Assembly: GCA_903813345.2 (NCBI GenBank)
Contig: CAIIXF020000004.1
Span: forward strand, 26,415,985-26,475,984
Reading direction: 5' to 3'
DNA length: 60,000 bases
From: Owenia fusiformis
Lineage: Eukaryota > Annelida > Polychaeta > Sabellida > Oweniidae
Shown: in pieces, positions 34,000 through 44,254 of the stretch
Layout of the letters: the number at the start of each line of letters is the position of its first letter
Numbering within the stretch: the stretch's first letter is position 1
Position numbers and translations under genes: made by a program
Notes under the pieces: model-generated
The model's database searches: none
Told to the model about the DNA's origin: nothing
Seen by the model: only the letters and a program-made list of their open reading frames with translations

Positions 34000-34859
34000 C
34001 TGAAAGTAACGAATTAGGAATCGGTCAGGTAGTCATATATTCTGAGGATTTATGTCACATACCTGAATGGTAGATGGGGGGGGGGGTATGTTTGAACACA
34101 GTGGATTGCTTTTACATCAATATAATTATTATATCTTTACAAATACAGTTTACCAAAAGATTTTCAATAAAACCATACACGCTTTCGATAGATTTTAGTT
34201 TGTAATGAGCCATACACCTATACAGTCTGTTACACTGCTTCGAAGGCAAGCAGTTGACTGTTGAACCTGAAAAATAAGAAATCTATAGACCATTGTGCCA
34301 TAATATATAGAAAAATATATTCATATTGCACACGAATGACATTTGTATATTTCAGATTATTCAATGTTTAGTGCAATAAGCCTTTGCCCTCTTGTAATTT
34401 GAGGTTTGTCCGCCATGTTATTTTTGAGAATTAACATGGTAGAGAAGCATCAAAATATAAGAGGTTACAGACTTTTTGAGCCAATTTACAAGCAACCCAA
34501 CATATACAAATGTCATTCGTGTGCAATATGAATATATTTTTCTATATGTTATTGCACAATATTATTTAGATTTCTTATATTTCATGATCAGGTTTAACTG
34601 CTTGCCTTTGAAGCAATGTAACAGACTGTACTTGGGCGTCTTTAACCTTCATCACTGATAGGTAAATATGTTAATGCGATTTTGATAAATAAATAACTCA
34701 AAACCAACTGATATTTCAAAAATGTCTGCATTCTATTAGGATCTCCTAGATTAGGATATATGGTACTGTTAGAGGACCAAAATTCAAATGAGCAGTGCCA
34801 TACAATGAACCATATAACAAGTGTAATAAAACAAACAAACAAACAAACAAACGATTTAC
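34000..34859 (-). other. Serpin intron with an embedded MITE
   Basis: GT-AG intron (donor GTAAATC at 34859, acceptor TTTCAG at 34000), phase 1. It contains the fold-back element at 34221-34630, a (CAAA)n tract at about 34831-34851 and a G-run at 34078-34086. Confidence 0.88.
34221..34630. mobile_element. Mariner-like fold-back MITE in the serpin intron
   Basis: 410-bp near-palindrome with ends TACAGTCTGTTACACTGCTT and AAGCAATGTAACAGACTGTA. TA is at both outer ends. Inner arms match too (TTCATATTGCACACGAATGA against TCATTCGTGTGCAATATGAA). No protein is encoded. Confidence 0.9.
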
Positions 34860-35904
34860 CTTCTTCATTGATAGTGACAAACGCTTTGTGGTGTAGGGCA
34901 GACATATAAAGGTTAGCTCCCGAATGTATCCCACTCAAATCTGCGTCTCTCGAACTAAACAGATCCTTCATCCCCATGGCACTTAACGTACTAACGAGAT
35001 CGAATGACTGTGCAATTTCAAATTTAGGCAACCAAACTTTGATGTCCTCTGACGTGGTGAAATTCGTGGGATCGGTGAGGGTCTCTAGAGCGTCGATTGT
35101 AATTGCGTTTTCCAATGCTGTGAGTCCGGTGCGTTCGTTTGGGAGAACTATGAACATGCTGAGATCGTCGCCATCATACGGCAGCTCTAAAACTTTGACG
35201 TTGAGGCCAGCGTTTTCGAGGAGAGGGAATTCCGCTTTTTGGTACATGAAATCCATTTTTGTGCCTACGTCATTACCAGATGTGTAGAACATTGATGAGG
35301 CCGTGTCGGTTGGATCAAAAGGCATTGTCCACTTTCCTTTGAAATACAGTGCATTCGCCAACACCAAAATAGTAGATGCGTCAATCGATCCCTTGGGCAT
35401 TAGATCCATAATTTTCCCTTCTGTATGGTTCTTAACCCAGTCATTTATATGGACTCGAGCGTTTTCGGCAGCGTTTTTAAAATCAACTAGCTCCATTCCA
35501 GCGTTGTAGAAATTGTCAGCGTCAGTGAGGAACTGATCTCTGATGGAGAATTGTTGATCACCGAAGAGTCTGTTGGCTGAAGTCAGAGTATAATTGTTGT
35601 TTCTATTATACAGACGTGTATTTAAGTCCTGGAATATTTCCTTGAAGTTTGCACCGACGCTTTCGAACCGCATGACCTTCTCGATCTGACTGCTTGTGTT
35701 CCCGCCAGCGGCCAGGTGAACCATGGCGAGGGCGGTGGAGATACTCAACGGTCCAAAGAATATATTACCCTTTTCATCTTCGTTGATCTTTGAGTAGAGG
35801 TTCAGGGCAAATTCGTTGTTGGCAGTTCCTAATTTCTTCATGTTCTGCAGTTGTGCCGTGGCTAGTGCCACTAGGCTCAATATCATCAACGTTGGGACCT
35901 TCAT
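34860..35904 (-). CDS. Secreted serpin, first coding exon
   Basis: Residues 1-348 of a 440-residue serpin. It starts with a signal peptide (MKVPTLMILSLVALATAQ), then the canonical N-terminal helix (ANNEFALNLYSKI), FFGPLSISTALAMVHLAAGG, ANRLFGDQ, INDWVKNHTEGKI, LVLANALYFKGKW and VLPNE. It ends at HHKAFVTINEEG, the P17-P15 hinge of the reactive loop. These are the diagnostic motifs of the inhibitory serpin fold. N-glycosylation sequons NTS, NYT, NHT and NFT are visible. The donor splits a Gly codon; without splicing the frame reads on into meaningless sequence. Serpins trap serine or cysteine proteases by loop insertion; the target here is unknown. An in-frame upstream start was not seen. Confidence 0.96.
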
Positions 35905-35959
35905 CGTTCGTAAAGCGTGGATTCGGTTCAGTCACTCGATATAACAGTTGTTAAATTTA

Positions 35960-37910
35960 CCAATTTACCAGTTTCCTCTCCTCTATTGCCTGCTTGTAAC
36001 GAGTCAGTGCTATGCATAAAATGTTTTCACATATATTGTTTTGTACGGTGAGTGTATTAGTCATATATTTTAATAGACGCAAACCGCATCGATTAATGTA
36101 CAATCTTATTGCATTGTTTCTCACAATGGTTAAAGGCACGTCGGATATAGATTGCTGACTCATATAAGCGATTGTAAGGCTGTTTTTTGGCATATAAAGT
36201 AGAAATGCAGTAAAACTCTCTACAGTTGACTTGAATGATCATTCGAAGCCTTGGAAAACCCGGGGAAAAATCTCTCTATCACTCCGAAATCGGCCGGTGT
36301 AAAATGGTAGGAGGTCCTATTATTTCAGAGACAAAAGTTGTCGATTTATCCCGATCCAAACTCATGGCATGGCATTTGCGGTCATCTTAGGGTCATCTCT
36401 GGATTTGTGTGATTTTACGTGCTCTCAGTGGTACACCGCTCTCTCTCGATGTCCGGATGGTTGCCGTATGGCAGGGTAAGGTAGCCGCACCAATACAGGA
36501 GTTTAGCCTTGCTAAATAGTTGAAAATACTCTATAAACAGCCAATAGATGTCTAGCCAATTTTCAGGAAAAGAATCTTAGGCCTAAAGCAGTTTCCCATT
36601 GAACCAACATGTAAAACATCACATGTATACTATGATTTTAACATCATAATGCTACCATTTCTGTTTCCTCATTCATTCGGAAAATCAAGAGATCTTTAGG
36701 TAAGATCTTATATATCATTGGTATGAAGTTTTTTAGTCTTTTAAAACAACATAAATAATGGAAAATAAAGATGAATATTGGCTATTTTGTTTAAAATATT
36801 TGGCTTGATGTTATAACCTGGGGTCAATAAGTTTATATAGCCACCAGTAAGATACATGTACTGCTTGTTTTAAGTGCAGCTTGAATTACAATGTTTACTA
36901 TTATCCACATACTGATACAGGATAAAAGGTTAAGTTAGCTAGATAGTTAGAGATCATTCAGATAATTGATGCAGGATTTGAGAGTTTACATTCAGACATA
37001 GTTTTATAACTAATCCCAAATAATTTATTCGCAGACTCAGAAACTGATCCAATGTGCCAACTTACACTTACATTTGACATCATTGAAAATATTTCTAAAG
37101 TTTTTCCTCCAGACATTTTTATTAACGAATACTACAAAATGTAATTATAGATGTTAGATATCTTGTACTTTCAGAAGAAATACTAAGAAGAAAGTAGATT
37201 AACTAATTCACATGTAATGCATGGCCCTGTAGTGACCCTTGACCAATTAGTCATTTTCCAGTTATATAACTGTTGGAAAAGATATATCTTTGATGTCTTT
37301 AAATAGATAACAATCTTATCATGACCTATGGCCCAAGAATTTTTTAAAATAAAAATAATTTTTTCAAAGAATCAAAGAAAAGGGTGAAAAATCTAGAGAA
37401 TCCCTATACCTCCTTTGTTATCATTTCCTGAATTTTTATCATATGACTGCCATCTATAAATGGAATTAGCTTAGGCTAAATGGGCTTATTACTCCCGGCT
37501 TCCTTAGAGTAATTAGGAGTTCAATTTTGAAGTATATGGCGTTTCTCTTCAGTGAAAGATGAAATAGAAACGTCGGCAGGAAATAAACTGGCATCTACTG
37601 AACTAAAACCGTTGTGTTCAATGCAAGCGAGTTTTATTGTAGGAGTAGCCTCAATTGAATTGGACGAGTGCCGACGTATTATTAGCTTTTCACCAGACTG
37701 TTCAAATGGGATTAAAAATTTATATGAATAACACGGCCTTTATTCTCTATTGGTCAAACTCAGATAACACCATGTAAGGGAGTTAACAAAAGTTAATTCA
37801 GGTCAATGATCGGGTCAAAAATGTTGAAACCAAATATCATTTCAATTCCTTTTTAACAAAATATTTTTATTTTAACTATGTGTATTCTATCTCGCCATGT
37901 CATATTACTT
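35960..37910. other. Intergenic, mostly unassigned
   Basis: No exon recognised. CCGGTGTAAAATGGTAGGAG at about 36295 matches the end of the MITE at 39493-39666 and is probably a fragment of it. The serpin promoter should lie at the left of this stretch; no TATA box is convincing. Confidence 0.4.
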
Positions 37911-37991
37911 ACCCTTTGCATTCGTTTGACTTCGCTTCTCAAAAGAGAGCTTCGTCTATAACGAGACTCTGCGCGCAGGGTACATATTACT
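37911..37991 (+). repeat. About 85-bp dispersed repeat, copy 1
   Basis: Contains TACCCTTTGCATTCGTTTGA, CTTCTCAAAAGAGAGC and CGAGACTCTGCGCGCAGGGT. It is repeated in the same orientation at 39306-39393. Confidence 0.8.
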
Positions 37992-38376
37992 GTATTTTGA
38001 TTTTACTATAAAACTGAACAGAAAAAGTCGTATTTGATTGCTCAACAATATTGGATCTGGGAAAGCTTATTGTCTTTTTTTTTACTCACGCTGTCATTCA
38101 GCATCTTGGTATATCGTGATAAGTGGTCAGAATCAAATTACGAAGAGTGTCCGACCTTGCAGGTTACAATTGAGAATGGATCCATTGCACGAGTGTTCCA
38201 TATCCGACTTCTCCGATTTTTTCCTTATTTTACGAGTTAAAGGCAGAATCTCAAAAAATATCACAGGCGTGGATCAATATCATATATGTTTAAGAAAATC
38301 TAAGACGATAGAATTATAGTGAGGTGTTATATCAATGATTCTGTCGCCATCTAAACTATTTGTTCGCAAACGTGTA

Positions 38377-39230
38377 CACCCTATGCAGACAGAGCCTGTT
38401 GGAAATATTGGGTGCGGCGCAAATGAGCGGAGGGTGCGGAGCTAACGGTCATTTTTGAATTTGAAATTGGGATATTTCTGAAACTAAGCCGTTTTTGGAC
38501 TTGTTCAAATATACCAAGATATGTGTATTTGACACCAAATATCAATAAAATTGTGAAAATAGTAGTGCAATTCATTTTATAGCGACGCAGTATGCCTTAA
38601 ACATTTCCCAGACCTGTATATTTTAAGACTATCCTTTTAATACTGCGTCCCCAGCATTCATAAAAAATGGTGTTCAAGATACACTACCCATGCAAATTAT
38701 TTTTGCATCTTGGAAGCCAGGCAGTATCTGTGTGATTTTATAAAAATTCGGAAATGTTTTTCAGATATGAGCCCCCTCTAAATATTGGGTGCGGAGGAGC
38801 TCCATAAACGTACCTCCGCAACCAATATTTAGAGGGGGCTCATATCTGAAAAACATTTCCGAATTTTTATAAAATCACACAGATACTGCCTGGCTTCCAA
38901 GATGCAAAAATAATTTGTATAGATAGTGTACCTTGAACACTATTTTTCATGAATGCTGGGGACTCAGTATTAAAAGGATAATTTCAAAATATATAGGTCT
39001 GGGAAAGGTTTAAGGCACACTGCGTCGCTATAGAATGAATTGCGCTACTATTTTCACAATTGTATTGATATTTGGTGTCAAATACACATATCTTGGTATA
39101 TTTGAAGTCCCAAAACGGCTTAGTTTCAGAAATATCCCAAATTTAAATTCAAAAATGACCGTTAGCTCCGCACCCTCCGCTCATTTGCTCCGCACCCAAT
39201 ATTTCCCACAGGCTCTGTCTGCATAGGGTG
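38377..39230. mobile_element. 854-bp fold-back element with 5-bp target duplication, copy 2
   Basis: Nearly identical to 8954-9803 over its whole length, with the same ends CACCCTATGCAGACAGAGCC. Flanked by a different perfect 5-bp repeat, GTGTA (38372-38376, 39231-39235). The central junction differs in orientation from copy 1: GAGGAGCTCCATAAACGTAC here against GAGGTACGTTTATGGAGCTC there. The centre has therefore inverted in one copy. Confidence 0.93.
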
Positions 39231-39305
39231 GTGTAGATGTTTAACTAATATAATGATACTGACACACGCTTGTGATAAAGATGTCCTGGATATTCTTCCT
39301 AAATA

Positions 39306-39393
39306 CTACCCTTTGCATTCGTTCGACCTCACTTCTTAAAAGAGAGCCGCTTCGTCTTCAGTTGTTCATAACTAGACTCTGCACGCAGGGTAC
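39306..39393 (+). repeat. About 85-bp dispersed repeat, copy 2
   Basis: TACCCTTTGCATTCGTTCGA, CTTCTTAAAAGAGAGC and AGACTCTGCACGCAGGGTAC. Together with 37911-37991 it flanks the fold-back element. Confidence 0.8.
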
Positions 39394-39492
39394 CTAAATA
39401 CACTAGAGGATCCGACATTATGTTACCGAAAAGGATCCGCTTCGGTTACTAGTACTTGTTTGAAGAGTGCAGTACCAGTGGACTAATTATAA

Positions 39493-39666
39493 CCCGGTGT
39501 AAAAGAAATTATGGTCCCCCGGGTATTATGGTCCCCTTTCCTTACGGCCCTTACTGGCCCTGACTGTGTATAAATAATAAGGAAAATAATTGTAATTATG
39601 TCACCATATAAATCAATAGAGAGTAGGACCAACATTTGATAGGACCACCTACCCTTTTACACCGGG
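39493..39666. mobile_element. MITE with CCCGGTGTAAAAG termini
   Basis: 174 bp with inverted ends CCCGGTGTAAAAG and CTTTTACACCGGG and internal GGTCC repeats (TATGGTCCCC). A fragment of the same family is at about 36292-36320. Confidence 0.78.
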
Positions 39667-40105
39667 ACGAATGAAATATACAGTCATCCAGTCTCTTCCT
39701 ATCATAATGGTTGTTGTTGTGTAAAAAGAGAGAAGGTGTATAACAAAAGAGAACTACAGGAAATGTTCTCTGTTCGTTCGTACGGCCACCGTAGAAATCA
39801 ACAAGCCGCAGCTAAACCTTAGAAAGGTCCAACGGTGACCGTCGGACGTATAATAGTCTTACGACTACCCTTGGATTTTATGGGCTACAATTGACATTTG
39901 CGAACCAAAGGAACGCCATAAGCCCCCCCCCCCCCGCGGCTGCCTTGCGTCTACCTTGGTTTTTGTCAAGAAAAACTAAAGGATGCCCTACGCTGACAGT
40001 GCATCGTAGTATTTATGTCTTTTCAAAATCAAAATACGCCTTACAAGTGCCGTAGCAAATGTGACTCCCATAGTATCTGACCGTAGAAATTCTAAGGTGA
40101 CCGTA
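39667..40105. other. No gene seen; 11-base C-run
   Basis: Contains a C-run (about 39926-39936) and repeated GACCGTAG/ACCGTAGAAAT strings. No exon recognised. Confidence 0.4.
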
Positions 40106-40784
40106 GCAGGCCTCCTAGGCTTCCACCAACGCGAACATCAGTTCTTACCTCACGAACCTCCGGACCACCATCTCCTCACTCCCGAACATATTTCTCCACT
40201 CGCGAACAGAGATCCGTGCTCACAAACTATTTGTACATAGTGCATCCGGGTATTTGGGATTCCAATTGCAAGCAACAACAGGAGTGGTTGCATGCAGTTT
40301 ACATTGGCCCTTATACATATACAATGTACATATATTTCAATAGAGTCATAAGCTTTCCGCAGCCAAATAAATGCCATGTCTTTGTTGCCCAGCCCTTTCA
40401 CTTCAAATGTCAATGCGTGGGATCGCAAAGTAGTCCCAGTGTTTTGTGTTTCCTGGAGCTTGGAGATGCTGTTATCTTCAATTAGTGGATAGTCATTAAC
40501 GTGCACGAAAAACTGTGAAAGTATTTCTTTCGAATTCTAAATAAAAATACTTCGTTGGAATTTAAGTTATGCGTTAATAATACGAATAAAATTACGGACC
40601 TTTTCGATCACGTGTGTGGTTCGCGAGCACGGATCTCTGTTCGCGAGTAGAGAAATATGTTCTGGACCGAGGAAATGACTAGAAATTTTACGTTCGCGAA
40701 GTGAGAATCGTGGTTTGAGCGCAGGGAACGTTGTTCGCAGGGTCAGAACTGATGTTCGCGTTGGTGGAAGTCTAGGATGCCTGC
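40106..40784. mobile_element. Fold-back element with TTCGCGAAC-rich arms
   Basis: Ends GCAGGCCTCCTAGGCTTCCA and (inverse) GCAGGCATCCTAGACTTCCA. Arms share CCACCAACGCGAACATCAGT and CTCGCGAACAGAGATCCGTG. The right arm holds about 70 bases missing from the left. The unpaired centre (about 40230-40600) has overlapping open frames on both strands (up to 118 codons) that I do not recognise. No target duplication was identified. Confidence 0.82.
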
Positions 40785-41154
40785 AGAGGAATATTACTGG
40801 CAGCAGTTAAATGATAGTACGGTTTCCGTTGCAAATGTGACTTAGACTTAACTCTATGCTAAAGACAATGATGTGTAGGTTTTTGAAGGTGTGATTAAAC
40901 TTTTGACTTATCGATGTGCTTTTGATTTTACACACGCGGCCATCACCTTTACCCAATATGTAGGCTACTCATAAATATCGCTGCTCTCGCTGACGAAGAT
41001 GGTCAATATTGCCTTGCATCTCCCTTGGTATTCCTGAAAAACTTACAGCACTGTCATAGCTCATATCCACACATGCACGTGTGATGGTTTTATTTCAGAC
41101 GTTATGCATGTATGTATCAAAAATTCAAGCAATGAATCGAAAAATGCGCTCCTC
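40785..41154 (-). terminator. Protease gene 3' UTR with polyadenylation signal
   Basis: The minus strand has AATAAA at 41094-41089, about 60 bases past the protease stop codon, a normal distance for a short 3' UTR. The rest of the stretch shows no feature. Confidence 0.5.
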
Positions 41155-43166
41155 CTATCTCAACGGTTCTGTCTCTTTCTGGATCTGCATGTAACTACTC
41201 CAGAATTTAGTGAATTTGAAGACAGTCTCGTTCGATCCAAGGCAGGACTTTCCCTGATTGATCGGCATGGGTTCTTCGCAAAGCCTTGTTCTGTACTTAG
41301 AAATCGGCGTCCACCATTGATATTCTACCTTGTATTCACTCCAAAGCCCCCATCCACCGTTCACGTCTGAATCACAGCTAAATGTGTTACATTCTGCTGT
41401 CTCTGTCTGCGTTGGAATCGATTCAGATTTACCATTTTCTCCTGGACAAATGCTGTATTGCGGCCGTGGGTTATCGCAATATCGGATTCGAGATCTCGTT
41501 CCTCCACCACATGTTCGAGAGCATAAAGTGTAATCTCGCCATGATTCCCAATGTCCTTCAATTACGTCGTCACAAGATTGGGTGTTACATTTGATGAATT
41601 TTTCCGAAGGTCCTCTGCATGGCTTACCGAGTTCATTTGGAGATGGGTTAATACACCTACGCTGTTTTCGCATCGACCCTCCTCCACATGACACAGAACA
41701 GGCATCATCAATCCATTCCTCCCAACCGCCGTCAATCACACATGGATCCGTGTTGCATGCTTCTGTTATATTGGCATCACTGATATTGCAAGGCTTTCCT
41801 TTGTTAAAAGGAGGCGGATTGTTACATGTACGATAAACTGTTCGTGTTCCACCTCCACATTTTACAGAACAATCTCCCCAAATAATGTCAGGCCACCGTA
41901 CACTCCATCCCCCATCAATATCAGCGTCACATGAAATAAGGTTGCAAGCTCTTATTTCGAAGTCAATGCGAGCTGTTTCGTTATCTTGGTTCTGCACAGC
42001 ACCTGGGCATTTTCCGTTTCCAATTGGGGAAGGTCTATCACACTGGCGAATCCTTGATTGTTTCCCAGGTCCACACGTAACTGAGCATTCTGTGAAGGCT
42101 CCCCACGCTCCCCAGCCCCCATTTGTGGATGTAGTCTTGGCTATCCAGTCCAAATAATTTGTGACCTTAGTGTAGACACCATCCGCGCCAGTTGTATTAC
42201 ACGTACCTGCAGGACCCCAGCTTACAATTCCAACAAGATTAGTTACAATTCTTTGTGATCCTAATTCAGGATCCCTATATCTACACACCAACGGGCCTCC
42301 CGAGTCCCCTCTACAAGAATCAATCCCAGGACTTCCAGCACAGAACATGTTATCAGTGAGGCTATCATATAGACCCTTTCCTTTGAGCTCCTTCGTATAA
42401 ATCCTGCATTTAGTATTTACTTGCAATTGCCATTCCATCAACACATCTGGCCAGATTGGATTAGATGACGTTCCACCTGTTATGCCCCATCCAATACCAA
42501 CACAGTCAGCTTGTTCTATGATATTTGTTGCATCCGTTTCATGATCAGGTAATCTAATGGCATTCACAGTGCTAGTTCTAGGCTTATGCATAAATACCAA
42601 AGCATCGTCCAGTGTAATGATGGAAATGTCATTGTCACTTTCAAGAGGATAATCCTTGAAATGAAACTTTTCATGAAGGTGTACGGAAGATGGATTGTTT
42701 ATATAGCGAATTTGCTCGGCCATCTCCGCTTCTTTTATATTATGCTTTCCTGCTCTAACCTGAAATGAACAAGACGATATTTCAAATCCCCCCGTGGCCA
42801 ATTTGGTACATCTACATAGAGTAGTTGTGAACCTTGATTCCTGACAGAAGCAATGTCCTGCTGTTAAAATATGCCTTGGACTGATGATTGACCCTCCACA
42901 GCGATGGCTCCCGGAATCAGTTGCGATCTGAACCATCCATGGATGACTAAATGGTCTGGCTTCCTCGCCTCCACCTCCAGATAAGAGAGCGTAAAATGGT
43001 ACACCTGGTTTAGTGCATCTCATCGGATCATAACAGTCTGTTGTCTTGTATGGATGGGCATAGCAGGCGTTTGGATTGCCATATTTGTCATCGGCAACAC
43101 ATTGTCCATTTGTTACAGCTTTATTACATTGTTGAAAGGAGCATTGTGGAGTTCCAGGCTGTCGAA
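41155..43166 (-). CDS. Secreted trypsin-TSP1 protease, last exon
   Basis: Encodes residues 206-875. A Cys-rich linker is followed by a trypsin-type S1 domain (about 267-550). Visible are the histidine in LTAGHC (about 310), aspartate in SDNDISII (about 385), and serine in DSCRGDSGGPLVC (about 494). Asp six residues before the serine predicts cleavage after Arg or Lys. Then come about five thrombospondin type-1 repeats, starting at GGWGAWGAF, GGWSVRWP, GGWEEW, GHWESW and GGWGLW; four keep CSxxCGxG, the last lacks it. Where most family members have Arg-IVGG, this has ALLSGGGGEEARPFSHPW, so the usual activation site is absent. The acceptor TTTTTCAG ends at 43167; its phase matches the donor at 44254. 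It should act outside the cell, with the TSP1 repeats binding matrix or glycans. Confidence 0.93.
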
Positions 43167-43879
43167 CTGAAAAATAAATTAATAATACCATTAATGTTTA
43201 ACAATTTGGAACATTCTGAACTTTAAAAACCTGACTCTCAAAATACTAGTTAGAAGTACTAGATAGTATTGATTGCACTATTTTCAGTCATCTATAAAAA
43301 AAAATAGGCTAACTGAATGATTCAAATGATTAGCAGGTAACAAGAACATTAAGAACGGAAACATTTATATTAAAGGATTTAAGCCCTGGACTCGGTGCAT
43401 TGTTTGCTGAATCATACCACGAAGGTGTTGTTTCCAGATCTTTGCATGACCACGCAGCGGGAATGCAACGTTTAGGAAACAACGGCTGAGTGGAATGAAG
43501 CAGCTACAATGCATTGAGTCTTGGGCTTAAAAATCTTTTCACACATTGCAAATTATTTTCTCCAAAGCCATCTAAAAGGAACAGAATCACTAAAAGAACA
43601 CATTTCAATGACATTTTTGCAAGGGTCAAGTTGGCAAGTCATCAAATTCAATATGAGAAGTCCATTCATCACCATGACAACTGTTTAACTGGTGACCTTG
43701 CATGTGTTATTGATATTTCACACACTGTTCATTTTATGAATACCCTGTTCTAATTGGATGGAATCGGACACACCTTGCCTAGCTATGTGTGAATTTATGA
43801 TAGATTATAACATACATGATGATGTATAGTGCAAAGTGTACACAAGACAGCGGGCCAATATAAGTTTTGAAAAGCCCGC

Positions 43880-43945
43880 GCCCGCCAACTTTCTGATTGG
43901 TCAAGGCGCTGACGTCATAACCAATCAATCGAAGATAAAACTGCG
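43880..43945. promoter_or_regulatory. CRE and CCAAT cluster in the protease intron
   Basis: A perfect cAMP-response palindrome TGACGTCA (43910-43917) is flanked by an inverted CCAAT (GATTGG, about 43895) and a direct one (CCAATCAATC, about 43921). The spacing is promoter-like, but no transcript is evident; it could be part of an unrecognised element. Confidence 0.35.
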
Positions 43946-44060
43946 CGAGCAATTTTTCTAAACTCATTTCAATCATTTTCAAACAAATTTGTTTGTCAAT
44001 TCTGTAAGAAAACAGTACTCTCTGACCAGTCTACATCATCATAGGTATGTTATAAATCGT

Positions 44061-44173
44061 TTATGTCACTATCGTGGCACATATGCCCTCGGTTCTCAGA
44101 GATCAATGTCCCTCCCAAGGTCGGGCCATATATCACTGAGACCTCGGGCATATATGCCACGATAGTGACATAA
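44061..44173. mobile_element. 113-bp hairpin MITE in the protease intron
   Basis: A near-perfect palindrome: TTATGTCACTATCGTGGCAC at one end, GTGCC-type inverse ATGCCACGATAGTGACATAA at the other, with a short central loop around AATGTCCCTCCC. No target duplication is certain. Confidence 0.85.
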
Positions 44174-44254
44174 CCTCTAATTATCAGCTAATAATTATAA
44201 TATGTATACGTATATGTATCAAATCTTATTCACTCAAGAATGATCAAATCTTAC

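Larger units (their letters stand above)
43167..44254 (-). other. Protease intron with embedded MITE and promoter-like block
   Basis: GT-AG intron, phase 1 on both sides: donor GTAAGA at 44254, acceptor TTTCAG at 43167. Joining the exons gives an uninterrupted frame reading GIV-V-RQPGTPQC. It contains the hairpin element at 44061-44173 and a CCAAT/CRE cluster near 43895-43930. No additional exon is required by phase. Confidence 0.85.

Noticed and set aside
34642-34859. Unspliced C terminus of the serpin frame
   Set aside because: It lacks the serpin loop and C-terminal signature, which appear in phase in the next exon after a good GT-AG intron.
35905-36193. 78-codon frame upstream of the serpin as an extra exon
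   Set aside because: The serpin already has a complete signal peptide at its own start, and no splice donor joins this frame to it.
41330-42157. Plus-strand frames inside the protease exon (67-90 codons)
   Set aside because: Shadows of the well-supported minus-strand coding exon.
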